Assembly (NCBI GenBank): GCA_963663735.2
Contig: CAXXHN010000002.1
Span: 558,001 to 622,000 of the forward strand
Length of the DNA stretch: 64,000 nt
Direction: 5' to 3'
Source of the DNA: G963663735 sp963663735
Lineage (GTDB): Bacteria; Acidobacteriota; UBA6911; RPQK01; JAPXNP01
Shown: positions 25,928-34,836 of the stretch, one piece after another
How the letters are laid out: every line of letters begins with the position of its first letter
Numbering within the stretch: position 1 is the first letter of the stretch
Translations under genes and position numbers: made by a program
The notes under the pieces: model-generated
What the model was told of the DNA's origin: nothing
Database searches by the model: none
Seen by the model: only the letters and a program-made list of their open reading frames with translations

Positions 25928-27526
25928 ATGACGAAACAATTTCTGTCCTTTTTTTATTCTCTTTTGAGGTTGCTGCAAAATAAAGCAACTGCTGAGACGG
26001 ACTGTACAGACAGTGCCAGCATGTCCCATTGGCGGAATTTTATGCACCCGCGATTGTTCGCCGTGGCCGCGGCACTGACATATATCGGCATTATGAGTCT
26101 GGTTTTTGAGTACGCCGATGTTTTCGAGTTTAATCCGGACGAAGGTAACAATTTGATTAAATCCCTGTTGCTTGATCGGGGGTATTCACTTGGTTATCAA
26201 ATCTGGACCGATCAACCGCCAGGATTTACTTATCTCCTTTGGGGAGTGTTTAAGGTTTTCGGTTGGTCTGTACCCATTGCCAGGCTTACTGTGCTGTTTT
26301 TCGCGGGAATCATCGTTTTTGTCACCTATGATGTGCTGCAGTCATCCGCCAGAAATCGATGCGGCCATCCCGCGGCGGTTACCGGTTGTGTGATCCTGAT
26401 GCTTTCCACTCTTTTTGTCCGATTAAGTGTTTCGGTCATGATAGGCCTTCCTGCGATTGCGGTGATGATGCTGGCGGTCTGGAGCCTTAACGAATATCTG
26501 CAATCACAGCGACGACACTGGCTGGTAATATGCGGTGCTCTAATGGGTTTTTCAATGGGCATCAAGCTGTTTACTGGATTCCTCGTGCCAATTTATGCGA
26601 CCGTACTCATTGTGCATCATTTGCGGGGTGACCGTTCGGGTGGCTGGAGGCGGGCGCTGATACCTGTCACCCTGCTACTTTCAGGCTGCCTCGGTGTGCT
26701 GCTGATTTGTCTTAGTCCAATATTATTGCATGGCGCTGGTAGGGAGCTACTGGAACCGCATCTTATTACACGTCTGTCCAGAAAAGGGGATGCGGATGGA
26801 TTACGACGGCTGCTGCGGTTCATTCGCCAGGATGGGTACTTGTTCACGCTGGCGTTGCTGGGAACCTTTCAGGCGTTGAAAATGCGCAAAACAGGCATCT
26901 TGCTCATGTCATTTTGGCTTTTTCCCGCGGCTGCTTTTCTTTATGATCACTCACCTATCTGGAGCCATCATCGCCTGCTTCTGACCGTGCCGGGAGCGAT
27001 ACTGGCTGGATATGCCCTGGGCGAAATGCTATCCGCCTTGATACGAAAGTGGCCGCCCGGTTTGCTGGCAGTGCGTGGTTTTGTTCCGGCCATCGCAGTT
27101 GCAGGATTACTTCTGGCCTCTTATCCGAATCTGGAAAAGCTGTTTTTGTCAGGCAATCATCTGAGCAACCGCACCCTTCGGGATACAAAGGCGCAGGAGG
27201 TGATTGAAAGATACCTGCCGGATATAAGGTATATGGTATCGGCGCGCCAGATATTTGCTTTCCGTGTGAATCGTCTGGTACCTCCCAACCTGGCTGTAAC
27301 TTCCACAAAACGGTTTCGAGCCCAATTGCTGACTGCGGATGAAATCATGGACGACATTCGGGGATATCGGCCCGAAGTGATCTTACTCAGTGATCAATGG
27401 AAAGAAGCCATAACTACAGCACTGCACAAAGGAATTAATGATGAGTATGAAAGAGTTTTTAGAGACCCGGACAACAAAAACCTTGAAATTTGGGTATTGA
27501 AGGCACTTTTAAAAAAGGTCCAATAA
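25928..27526 (+). CDS. Membrane glycosyltransferase (GT39/ArnT-like, GT-C fold)
   Basis: This 532-residue integral membrane protein has about 10-12 hydrophobic helices between residues 40 and 395 and a soluble C-terminal tail of about 130 residues. The first periplasmic loop contains EFNPDEGNN (about residues 65-73). Its acidic pair matches the catalytic DE motif of GT-C glycosyltransferases that use polyprenyl-phosphate sugars (dolichyl-phosphate-mannose mannosyltransferase, ArnT). QPPGFTYLLWG (about 98-108) and SHHRLLLTVPG (about 346-356) are further family-like segments. It probably adds a sugar to a lipid or protein on the outer face of the inner membrane. It follows the pectate lyase gene by 134 bases; a functional link is not evident. 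Confidence 0.75.
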   Translation: MTKQFLSFFYSLLRLLQNKATAETDCTDSASMSHWRNFMHPRLFAVAAALTYIGIMSLVFEYADVFEFNPDEGNNLIKSLLLDRGYSLGYQIWTDQPPGFTYLLWGVFKVFGWSVPIARLTVLFFAGIIVFVTYDVLQSSARNRCGHPAAVTGCVILMLSTLFVRLSVSVMIGLPAIAVMMLAVWSLNEYLQSQRRHWLVICGALMGFSMGIKLFTGFLVPIYATVLIVHHLRGDRSGGWRRALIPVTLLLSGCLGVLLICLSPILLHGAGRELLEPHLITRLSRKGDADGLRRLLRFIRQDGYLFTLALLGTFQALKMRKTGILLMSFWLFPAAAFLYDHSPIWSHHRLLLTVPGAILAGYALGEMLSALIRKWPPGLLAVRGFVPAIAVAGLLLASYPNLEKLFLSGNHLSNRTLRDTKAQEVIERYLPDIRYMVSARQIFAFRVNRLVPPNLAVTSTKRFRAQLLTADEIMDDIRGYRPEVILLSDQWKEAITTALHKGINDEYERVFRDPDNKNLEIWVLKALLKKVQ

Positions 27527-27632
27527 TTACAGGTTACGTATTATTAATCTGTGTGGATTAAGAATTGTCTCTACCCCATCTTTAGTTAAGAGCCGAGGGT
27601 TTTTGGAAAAGGCGGTAAGTCGTTGAAAAGAG

Positions 27633-27709
27633 TGGGGTGGGTGATGGGAATTGAACCCACAACCGCAGGAATCACAATCCTGTGCTCTGCCAGTTGAGCT
27701 ACACCCACC
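27633..27709 (-). tRNA. tRNA-His (GTG)
   Basis: Read on the minus strand, the acceptor stem GTGGGTG (27708-27702) pairs with CACCCAC (27643-27637). The discriminator is C (27636) and an encoded CCA follows (27635-27633). Base 27709 supplies the extra G-1 opposite C73 that is diagnostic of tRNA-His. The anticodon loop TTGTGAT, between CAGGA and TCCTG, gives anticodon GTG. The T-arm is GTGGGTTCAATTCCCAT. Confidence 0.97.
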
Positions 27710-27724
27710 TCAATCAAGTGACAT

Positions 27725-27753
27725 ATTCTAATATTAAATCCGGATATCTGCAA
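27725..27753 (-). promoter_or_regulatory. Promoter of tRNA-His
   Basis: On the minus strand, TTGCAG (27753-27748) and TAGAAT (27730-27725) are separated by exactly 17 bases, and the -10 ends 15 bases before the tRNA. Confidence 0.65.
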
Positions 27754-27848
27754 CTATTACGGAAGAGTTGCCCGAAAGATCTGACGAGTATTAAAAAGCG
27801 GGGATGCTCCAGGCTCATGGCTGCTGAAAAATGATTCTGGGACAGTAC

Positions 27849-27877
27849 TTGAAAGTTTTCTTATACAGAGGTCAAAT
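27849..27877 (+). promoter_or_regulatory. Candidate promoter of ackA
   Basis: TTGAAA (27849-27854) and TCAAAT (27872-27877) are 17 bases apart, about 55 bases before the ackA start codon. The -10 matches only four of six consensus positions. Confidence 0.35.
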
Positions 27878-27932
27878 ACTCATCCCTCCGGCATGAACAT
27901 AAATCCCCAAGGTGATAAAATAGCCAGCCATT

Positions 27933-29177
27933 ATGAATGTTTTAGTACTTAATTGCGGATCTTCTTCAATAAAATTTCAATTAATAAAAACAAACCCCGA
28001 ATTCATCAATAATAACTCGGATAAACGTCTCGCCAAGGGACTCCTGGAGAGAATAGGGTTTGAAGACTCCATTATTACCCTGCAGGCTGAAGGGCAGGAC
28101 AAGAAAAGAACGGTTTTGCCGCTTAAAGATCATGTGGCGGGACTGAATGTGATAATGGACTGGATTTCTTCTCCGGACAGCAATATTGAGGGTATAAATT
28201 CCATTTCCGACATCTTCGCTGTTGGCCACCGGGTGGTGCATGGCGGAGAAGATATGCAGGAATCAGCCCTGATAACCGATGAAGTAGTGTCCATAATAGG
28301 GAGGTGCAGTGAACTGGCTCCTCTTCACAATCCAGCCAACCTGATGGGCATAACAGCCTGCAGGGAATTGCTGGGGGACAGTGTGCCCCAGGTAGCCGTT
28401 TTTGATACCGCCTTTCATTCTTCCATGCCGAAAGAGGCCTATCTTTATGCCATCCCTTATGTACTCTATGAGGATTTTCGCGTCAGGAGATATGGTTTTC
28501 ATGGAACATCCCATCGTTACGTCACCATGCAGTATGCCAGTGAAACAGGGATCAGCCCAGACAAGACTAATCTCGTTACCCTGCATCTTGGCAACGGCAC
28601 TTCTGCCTGCGCCGTGAAAAATGGCAGGTCTGTTGATACTTCCATGGGATTCACTCCCCTGGAAGGGCTGGTCATGGGTACCCGCAGTGGTGACATAGAT
28701 CCTTCCCTTATCGAATACATTGGGGAAAAGAAGGATCTTTGCCCGCGCAAGGTGCTGAACATGCTGAATAAAGAGTCAGGAATGCTCGGACTTACCGGAA
28801 AAACCAGCGACATGAGGGATATCGAAGACGCCGCATTGGCGGGTGATGAAAGGTGTGACCTGGCATTGGATATTTTTGCCCATCGGGCCAGGGCCTATGT
28901 GGGAAGATATTACGTGGAAATTGGCGGAGCCCGGGCACTCATTTTCACTGGCGGAGTCGGGGAAAATTCCCCGATGCTCAGGGCAAAAATATGCCGGGGA
29001 CTGGAGTCAATCGGACTGAAGCTTGATAAGGAGGTTAACGATAAAACCTGGAGAGGCGTGTCCGGACCGATACATACCCCGGACTCAACCCTTGAGGCCT
29101 GGGTTATCCCTACCAACGAAGAGCTGCTGATTGCCCGTGATACGGTTATGGTAGTAGGGCGAAAACAGAAAAAATAG
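27933..29177 (+). CDS. ackA: Acetate kinase
   Basis: Acetate kinase interconverts acetyl phosphate and acetate with ATP formation. The 414 residues match the family. The N-terminal VLNCGSSSIKFQLI (residues 4-17) is the phosphate-binding signature, GHRVVHGG (about 97-104) the second motif, and FDTAFHSSMP with YGFHGTSHRYV (about 193-203) carries the catalytic His/Arg region. LVTLHLGNGTSACA (about 214-227) and FTGGVGENSP (about 337-346) complete the ASKHA nucleotide site. No pta gene is adjacent. Acetate formation from acetyl-CoA would fit fermentation of the sugars and inositol degraded by other genes here. Confidence 0.95.
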   Translation: MNVLVLNCGSSSIKFQLIKTNPEFINNNSDKRLAKGLLERIGFEDSIITLQAEGQDKKRTVLPLKDHVAGLNVIMDWISSPDSNIEGINSISDIFAVGHRVVHGGEDMQESALITDEVVSIIGRCSELAPLHNPANLMGITACRELLGDSVPQVAVFDTAFHSSMPKEAYLYAIPYVLYEDFRVRRYGFHGTSHRYVTMQYASETGISPDKTNLVTLHLGNGTSACAVKNGRSVDTSMGFTPLEGLVMGTRSGDIDPSLIEYIGEKKDLCPRKVLNMLNKESGMLGLTGKTSDMRDIEDAALAGDERCDLALDIFAHRARAYVGRYYVEIGGARALIFTGGVGENSPMLRAKICRGLESIGLKLDKEVNDKTWRGVSGPIHTPDSTLEAWVIPTNEELLIARDTVMVVGRKQKK

Positions 29178-29411
29178 TTGCTGGTGGCCTGTGCCTGATT
29201 GCCCGGCACAGGCAAGGGCAGAACTGGAATCCAGGCATCAACTAAGGTTCGCTTCGCTCACCTGGGGTCATTTCCTGTCACATCTCCGGTGTTGGGATCG
29301 TGAGGTTGGTTGTTTGGTAAAAATGCAGGCGCCTGAAATTTTTCGAGAAATCTTGAACTATTAACAGTGAACTCCAGCCTCTTGCCGGAGAATCTTGAAC
29401 ACTATCCCATG

Positions 29412-29443
29412 GCCGAAGAATTTTAAATTAAAAATTTTTCGGC
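29412..29443 (-). terminator. Terminator-like hairpin overlapping the methyltransferase stop codon
   Basis: GCCGAAGAATTTT (29412-29424) pairs with AAAATTTTTCGGC (29431-29443), with one G-T mismatch and a six-base loop. The TAA stop codon of the minus-strand methyltransferase (29428-29430) lies in the loop, so the hairpin uses the last codons of the gene. Confidence 0.5.
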
Positions 29444-30162
29444 TTGAGGGCACTGCATTTGTAGCAGAGTGTGAATTCCTTTTTCCGGTCAAGACTGTCC
29501 AGGTAATAACAGCAAAGCGGAGCCAGGAAAGAGAAAAGGCCAAGGCTTAACAGTTCCAGGGGGAACAGGATTATTCTTAGTGGGATAGACCTGGGCTGAA
29601 ACAGGATTTTGGGTATGAATGACATCCACATGCCCATAAACCTGAAATAACCGCCCATAGGGGTGATTTCGATACTCTTAAATCCCGCTTTTTCCATCAT
29701 CATTCGCAGGGAAAAGCTGGTGAACCTGAAATAATCAAAAGGCTGCTGGTGTTCGTGCCACCCCTGCGGGGCTGTCAGGCATAAACGGCCTCCCGGTTTC
29801 AATACACGGAAGAGCTCTCTAATCACCTGTTGAGGGGAGTTGACATGCTCCAACACCTGGAAATTTAAAACTATATCGGCCTGGTCGGCAGCAACAGGAA
29901 CAGCTGCAAGGTCCCCGATCAGGTCCAGCCCGGAATAGTCCCAGTCTTGGTCTCCGGAGGCCAGATCGAGCGCTAGATAGTCACAGTGGCTGAAAAACCG
30001 GCGCAACCCGCTTTCTCCGGCTCCGGTATCCAGGACCAGGATTCCTGGCAAACCTTGCGCTGAGCGGGAAGCAAAATCTTCCACCTCATATTTAATCGGA
30101 TTAATCCTGCGTTTCAGGAATAAAGGCAGTTTTTCGAATCCCTTCTGGTACCATCCGCTCAT
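29428..30162 (-). CDS. Class I SAM-dependent methyltransferase
   Basis: This 244-residue protein has a Rossmann-like methyltransferase domain. Motif I is ILVLDTGAGESGL (about residues 41-53), followed by the acidic LALDL (about 63-67), then ADIVLNFQVLEHV (about 93-105) and LKPGGRLCLTAP (about 121-132) of the Methyltransf_11 family. The C-terminal part (about 175-225) is hydrophobic, with a segment that could touch or span the membrane, and ends with a CCYYL and CYKC cysteine cluster. The substrate is unknown. A lipid or cell-envelope substrate is plausible from the hydrophobic tail, but this is inference. Confidence 0.8.
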   Translation of the reverse strand: MSGWYQKGFEKLPLFLKRRINPIKYEVEDFASRSAQGLPGILVLDTGAGESGLRRFFSHCDYLALDLASGDQDWDYSGLDLIGDLAAVPVAADQADIVLNFQVLEHVNSPQQVIRELFRVLKPGGRLCLTAPQGWHEHQQPFDYFRFTSFSLRMMMEKAGFKSIEITPMGGYFRFMGMWMSFIPKILFQPRSIPLRIILFPLELLSLGLFSFLAPLCCYYLDSLDRKKEFTLCYKCSALKPKNF

Positions 30163-30244
30163 ATGTACAAGATGATATCAGCCGGGCCGATGGCCTGCAA
30201 TTCAAATCAAAAAATGCGCACTCTTAGCGGATAATTTTGAAGGA

Positions 30245-30260
30245 GCAATCGTCAATCGCC
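30245..30260 (-). repeat. Dispersed short repeat, copy 2 (3' end of thioesterase gene)
   Basis: On the minus strand this reads GGCGATTGACGATTGC, one T shorter than the copies at 10672 and 42323. It supplies the last Gly-Asp codons and the TGA stop of the PaaI-like gene. Confidence 0.55.
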
Positions 30261-30656
30261 GACTTCTCCGATTTTGTAAGCTGTCGCGGTGAACCTGGCG
30301 ATTACCTTTTCCTCCTGGTTGATGACGGTTATTTCGTAAACTGAGATGACCCGGCGCCGTGAGAGCTCAACAACCCTGGTGGTCAGGGTGTCCCCCAGCC
30401 TGGAGGCATTGATAAAGTTAACGGATAAATTTAATGCGACTGAGATCCGCCCATCGCTGTTGCAGGCCAGAGCGAAAGCATAGTCAGCCAGGGTAAAAAT
30501 GCAGCCTCCCTGGGCTGTCTTCAGGCCGTTCAGGTGTTTTTCGCCGATTTTTAAACTGGCAGCTGGTTTGCCGTTCTGGTCGATGATCAGCTTTATTCCG
30601 GTCAGTTCAGCAAACTTGTCGTCTTTCATGTACGGGGGTATATCAGGATGTTGCAA
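30252..30656 (-). CDS. PaaI-family hotdog thioesterase
   Basis: This 134-residue protein has the hotdog fold of PaaI/YdiI-type acyl-CoA thioesterases. HLNGLKTAQGGCIFTLADYAFALACNS (about residues 43-69) is the conserved helix, with the usual catalytic Asp/Glu position in the ADYAFA region, and VALNLSVNFINAS (about 75-87) forms the following strand. Such enzymes hydrolyse aryl- or acyl-CoA and act as housekeeping or catabolic thioesterases. Its last codons and stop lie within a dispersed short repeat. The gene lies 89 bases upstream of the methyltransferase in the same direction, so the two may be co-transcribed. Confidence 0.85.
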   Translation of the reverse strand: MQHPDIPPYMKDDKFAELTGIKLIIDQNGKPAASLKIGEKHLNGLKTAQGGCIFTLADYAFALACNSDGRISVALNLSVNFINASRLGDTLTTRVVELSRRRVISVYEITVINQEEKVIARFTATAYKIGEVGD

Positions 30657-30909
30657 GGAGGCTCCTTTTCTAAAGATACCAATTGTTAATGCGGGCTAAT
30701 CCGGATTCCTTCGTTATCTTATCTGAAAACAGCGATGATTTTCCAGCGAAGCATGTTGATTGCGACACTGTTTCAGGAGAGAATAAACTGAAATGATTTC
30801 ACCATGATCATGATATTGTGCCAGTCCAGGCAGCGGGAAGCAGGTTCCGCTATTTCAACAGTAGTTATGAGGCTCAACATCATGGTTATTAATCCTGGAG
30901 TATAAACAA

Positions 30910-33669
30910 ATGCCTTTCCGTTACTTGAAAAGATTTCGCCATTTTCCTTTATTAGTTTTTTGTGGATTGTTGTTTTGCCTGGTACAGGTTGTCGCTGTAG
31001 CCGAGCCGGCAGCTGTCAAGCTGTTATGTGAGTACAAGGTTGACCCAATAGGGATTGATACACCAAATCCTCGTCTCAGCTGGCAGATTGAAAGCTCAGC
31101 CGCGGGTACGATGCAGAAGGCCTACCAGCTGCTGGTCGCGACCAGCAGGGAGGGCCTGGAGGCAGGCAAGGACTTGGTCTGGGATTCCGGAAAAGTGGAA
31201 TCTTCCCAATCTTTACACATCATTTACCAGGGAAAGAAAACAGAGTCACGGCAGCGTTATTTCTGGAAAGTCATGGTCTGGACCGGAGAAGAGGCTTCAA
31301 ACTGGAGTGAGCCGGCATACTGGGAGATGGGGCTTCTGAACCCTTCTGACTGGGAGGCAAAATGGATCGAATCCGCCAGGGAGGAAGATGTAACAAAATC
31401 TGAACCTTCCCCAATGCTGCGCAGGGAGTTTAATCTGGATAAAAATCCCGTACGGGCAAGGCTTTACATAACCAGCCGAGGGCTTTACCAGGCTGAGATA
31501 AACGGAGCTGACGTAGGTGACCAGGTCCTCACTCCTGGATGGACTTCATATGGTAAACGCCTCCAGTACCAGACCTATGATGTAACGGATTTGTTAAAGA
31601 AGGGCGATAATGCCATCGGCGTCATGCTGGGGGATGGATGGTACCGGGGATTTATTGCTTTCAGGGGGAATCGCAATGCTTATGGTGATCGTATCGGGCT
31701 GTTGTGCCAATTGGAAGTAACAGATGAGGATGGGAAAACAAAAATCATAAAATCCAGCAATGAATGGAAATCTGGGACCGGTGCGATCCTGTCTTCAGAT
31801 ATTTACAACGGAGAAGTTTACGACGCGCGCCTGGAGAAAGCGGGATGGAGTGAACCAGGTTTTGATGATACTGCCTGGAATGCCGTGAAGCTGGGTAGTG
31901 AAAATAATGCGGAATTGATCGCGCCTGCCGGCCCGCCTGTACGCAGGATCGAAGAATTAAAACCTGTCAAGATCCTGGAAACTCCGGAGGGTGACACCGT
32001 GGTAGATATGGGACAGAACATGGTTGGAAGGATCAGGCTTAAGGTTTCCGGTGAGGCCGGGACGAAGGTTATCCTGAGACACGCGGAGGTACTGGACAAA
32101 GCCGGCAATTTTTATACTGAAAACCTGCGGGCTGCCAAGGAGAGGCTGGAATATACCCTCAAAGGGGGAGGGCCTGAAGTTTACGAACCTAACTTTACCT
32201 TCCAGGGATTCCGTTTCGTTGCGGTGGAAGGCTACCCAGGAGAACTGACACTGGACAGCCTCACTGGAATTGTTATCCATTCCGACATGGAACCTACTGG
32301 CAGTTTCGAGTGTTCGAATCCTCTGATCAGCCAGCTTCAGCACAATATCATCTGGGGCCAGAAGGGTAATTTTGTGGATGTGCCCACTGACTGTCCACAG
32401 CGGGATGAGAGGCTGGGATGGACAGGAGATGCCCAGGTCTTTGCTGAAACAGCCAGTTTTAATTTTAACTCTGCATCCTTTTATACTAAATGGCTGGGTG
32501 ACGTTGCTGCTGACCAGACGGAAGATGGACAGGTTCCGCATGTGGTTCCCAACGTCCTGCGCGGATTCTCGGCAACCGGCTGGTCCGATGCCGCGGTGAT
32601 AATTCCCTGGACCATGTATGTGCGTTTTGGGGACAAAGGTATCCTGGAACAGCAGTATGATTCCATGGCCGCCTGGGTTGAATATATGAAGAGGCAAGCC
32701 GGAGATTCCTATCTCTGGACCAACGGGACCCATTATGGGGATTGGCTGGCATTTGCCACCAACCGTTCTGACTATCCGGGAGCCACAACAGATAAGGACC
32801 TGCTGGCTACTGCCTTTTTTGCCTATTCCACCAACCTGATGGAAAAAACAGCCAGGGTTCTTGGGAAATCTGATGACGCGGAGCGTTATGCTTCACTTTG
32901 GAAACGGATCCAGCAGGCATTTGTAGAGGAATATGTGACTGAAAATGGCAGGATGGCCTCCAATACCCAGACCGCCTATACCATCGCCCTGAAATTCGGG
33001 CTTCTTCCCCGAGGACTTGTTGCCCAGGCCGCCGACCGCCTGGCTGATGATGTCAGGGCTTTTGACAACCACCTGACCACCGGTTTCCTGGGGACCCCCT
33101 ACCTCTGCCATGTGCTGAGCAGCCATGGAAAGACAGGAGCCGCCTATGACCTGCTGAACCAGGAAACGTACCCCTCCTGGCTGTATCCTGTAAAGATGGG
33201 AGCCACAACTATCTGGGAGCGCTGGGACGGAATCAAGCCGGATGGTTCATTCCAGGATCCAGGGATGAATTCCTATAACCACTATGCCTATGGGGCCATA
33301 GGATCATGGCTGTATGGCGTAGTCGCGGGGATTCAGCCTGATCCTGATGATCCAGGATTCAAGCACATCAATATCAGCCCGGAACCGGGAGGGGGCCTGA
33401 CCTGGGCCAGGGCTGAGCTGGATTCCATGTATGGAACCATCAGGTCAGGATGGAAGATCGAGAATGGAAAATTTACCCTGAACGTACGGATTCCTCCTAA
33501 CACCAGGGCCACTGTGAAGCTTCCTGATGCCAGCCTGGAAGGGGTGATGCTGAATGGAAGCCTGCTCAAGGACCAGGCAGATTACAGTCCCGCGTCGGCT
33601 GAAAACAGTGTTGTTCTGGAGGTACTTTCCGGAGATTATGAGTTTACTTATAATCCGGCAGTCTTTTAA
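30910..33669 (+). CDS. Secreted GH78 alpha-L-rhamnosidase
   Basis: This 919-residue enzyme releases terminal alpha-L-rhamnose, for example from rhamnogalacturonan or plant glycosides. A signal peptide (about residues 1-32, ending VAVAEP) is followed by the fibronectin-like domain (about 35-145), the beta-sandwich domains with LGDGWYRGFIAFRG (about 240-253), and the (alpha/alpha)6 catalytic barrel. The catalytic region shows DCPQRDERLGWTGDAQ (about 495-510), containing the general-acid Glu, and TTIWERWDG (about 765-773), containing the base Glu. A C-terminal beta domain follows. It is a single gene just upstream of the inositol operon. Confidence 0.93.
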   Translation: MPFRYLKRFRHFPLLVFCGLLFCLVQVVAVAEPAAVKLLCEYKVDPIGIDTPNPRLSWQIESSAAGTMQKAYQLLVATSREGLEAGKDLVWDSGKVESSQSLHIIYQGKKTESRQRYFWKVMVWTGEEASNWSEPAYWEMGLLNPSDWEAKWIESAREEDVTKSEPSPMLRREFNLDKNPVRARLYITSRGLYQAEINGADVGDQVLTPGWTSYGKRLQYQTYDVTDLLKKGDNAIGVMLGDGWYRGFIAFRGNRNAYGDRIGLLCQLEVTDEDGKTKIIKSSNEWKSGTGAILSSDIYNGEVYDARLEKAGWSEPGFDDTAWNAVKLGSENNAELIAPAGPPVRRIEELKPVKILETPEGDTVVDMGQNMVGRIRLKVSGEAGTKVILRHAEVLDKAGNFYTENLRAAKERLEYTLKGGGPEVYEPNFTFQGFRFVAVEGYPGELTLDSLTGIVIHSDMEPTGSFECSNPLISQLQHNIIWGQKGNFVDVPTDCPQRDERLGWTGDAQVFAETASFNFNSASFYTKWLGDVAADQTEDGQVPHVVPNVLRGFSATGWSDAAVIIPWTMYVRFGDKGILEQQYDSMAAWVEYMKRQAGDSYLWTNGTHYGDWLAFATNRSDYPGATTDKDLLATAFFAYSTNLMEKTARVLGKSDDAERYASLWKRIQQAFVEEYVTENGRMASNTQTAYTIALKFGLLPRGLVAQAADRLADDVRAFDNHLTTGFLGTPYLCHVLSSHGKTGAAYDLLNQETYPSWLYPVKMGATTIWERWDGIKPDGSFQDPGMNSYNHYAYGAIGSWLYGVVAGIQPDPDDPGFKHINISPEPGGGLTWARAELDSMYGTIRSGWKIENGKFTLNVRIPPNTRATVKLPDASLEGVMLNGSLLKDQADYSPASAENSVVLEVLSGDYEFTYNPAVF

Positions 33670-33739
33670 TCGTAAAAGGGCAGAAAGGAAAACAGTCCTG
33701 GACTTAGATAGAGCGGGTTCATTTTCCCCTGCTTTAAGG

Positions 33740-33770
33740 TTGCGGGAATCGACCCGTTTTATCGATAAAA
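33740..33770 (+). promoter_or_regulatory. Candidate promoter/operator of the inositol operon
   Basis: TTTTATCGATAAAA (33757-33770) is a perfect 14-bp palindrome with a central CG, about 84 bases before the first gene. It overlaps a possible -10 (GATAAA, 33764-33769) positioned 18 bases after TTGCGG (33740-33745). A central CG is common in LacI-type operators. Neither the regulator gene nor other copies of the site were found in the window. Confidence 0.45.
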
Positions 33771-33853
33771 TGGCAGGGAATGCGAAATTATTTGTATTTC
33801 TGCCAGCTTTTTTTAAACTGGCAAACCCCTGCAATTAGGGACTGATTTTACCT

Positions 33854-34798
33854 ATGAAATCTATTGAAATACTAAAAAGAGCATATGGCCGATTCGGTGT
33901 AGGCGCGTTTAACGTGTTTAATGCTGAACAGGTGACTGCTGTGTTCGAAGGAGCCGCCCTGGCCAAAGCCCCGGTTTTGGTTGCCATTACTCCAGCAGCC
34001 CGCAGATACCTTTACCCCTGGATACTGGAAGGCCTAATAAAGGGCGCGGCCAGAGCTTATCCTGACGTGGAATTTGCGGTTCATCTGGACCATGGCGACT
34101 ACCGGCACTGTCTTTCCTGTATTGACAGCGATTTTTATTCATCTGTGATGATTGATGCTTCTCATGAAGATTTTGAGCAGAACATCGCTCAAACCAGGGA
34201 GATAGTGGATCTGGCACATCCAGCAGGAGTGGCGGTTGAAGCTGAGCTGGGAGTAGTGGGAGGCGTGGAGGATGACATTTCAGTATCAGCAAAAAGAGCC
34301 AGGTTTACCGACCCGGCCAGGGCAGTGGAATTCGTGGAAAGGACGGGATGTGACAGCCTGGCAGTGGCCGTGGGCACCAGCCATGGAGCCTATAAGTTTG
34401 AAGGAACCGGCACACTGGAAATGGACATACTGGAAGCAGTAAGGGACAGGCTGCCCGGATTCCCCCTGGTGTTACACGGAGCTTCCGCAGTTCCGCGCCG
34501 GGAAGTGGAAGGAATTAACAGAGCCGGCGGTAATATTTCCGTTAAAGCCTCTGGTGTTCCCGATGACCAGGTCAGGGAGGCAATAAAGAGGGGCGTCTGC
34601 AAAATAAATATAGCCACGGATATGAGGCTGATCTGGGCCAGGCGCTACCGCGAATTCTTTCGTGATGAACCGGAAGCTTTTGACCCGGTGCTGCCTGGCA
34701 AAGGTTATATCAAGGACCTCACTGAGTTCGTGGCTGAAAAGTGTACAATGCTGGGGTCGTCTGGAAAAGCCTGCGGCACCGGGCCGTTTGCAGGATGA
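33854..34798 (+). CDS. iolJ: Class II fructose-bisphosphate-type aldolase (IolJ-like)
   Basis: This 314-residue zinc-dependent aldolase belongs to the class II FBA/tagatose-bisphosphate family. Its place at the head of the inositol operon suggests the IolJ reaction: cleavage of 2-deoxy-5-keto-gluconate 6-phosphate to dihydroxyacetone phosphate and malonate semialdehyde. GVGAFNVFNAEQ (about residues 16-27), HLDHGDY with the zinc His and catalytic Asp (about 77-83), EAELGVVGG (about 129-137), VGTSHGAYKF (about 174-183) and VLHGASAVP (about 204-212) are all seen. The ribosome site is weak. Specificity for a general glycolytic substrate cannot be excluded from sequence alone. Confidence 0.8.
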   Translation: MKSIEILKRAYGRFGVGAFNVFNAEQVTAVFEGAALAKAPVLVAITPAARRYLYPWILEGLIKGAARAYPDVEFAVHLDHGDYRHCLSCIDSDFYSSVMIDASHEDFEQNIAQTREIVDLAHPAGVAVEAELGVVGGVEDDISVSAKRARFTDPARAVEFVERTGCDSLAVAVGTSHGAYKFEGTGTLEMDILEAVRDRLPGFPLVLHGASAVPRREVEGINRAGGNISVKASGVPDDQVREAIKRGVCKINIATDMRLIWARRYREFFRDEPEAFDPVLPGKGYIKDLTEFVAEKCTMLGSSGKACGTGPFAG

Positions 34799-34836
34799 GA
34801 AAACCGGCTCCTTAAACAAATAAATACGGAAGAAAT

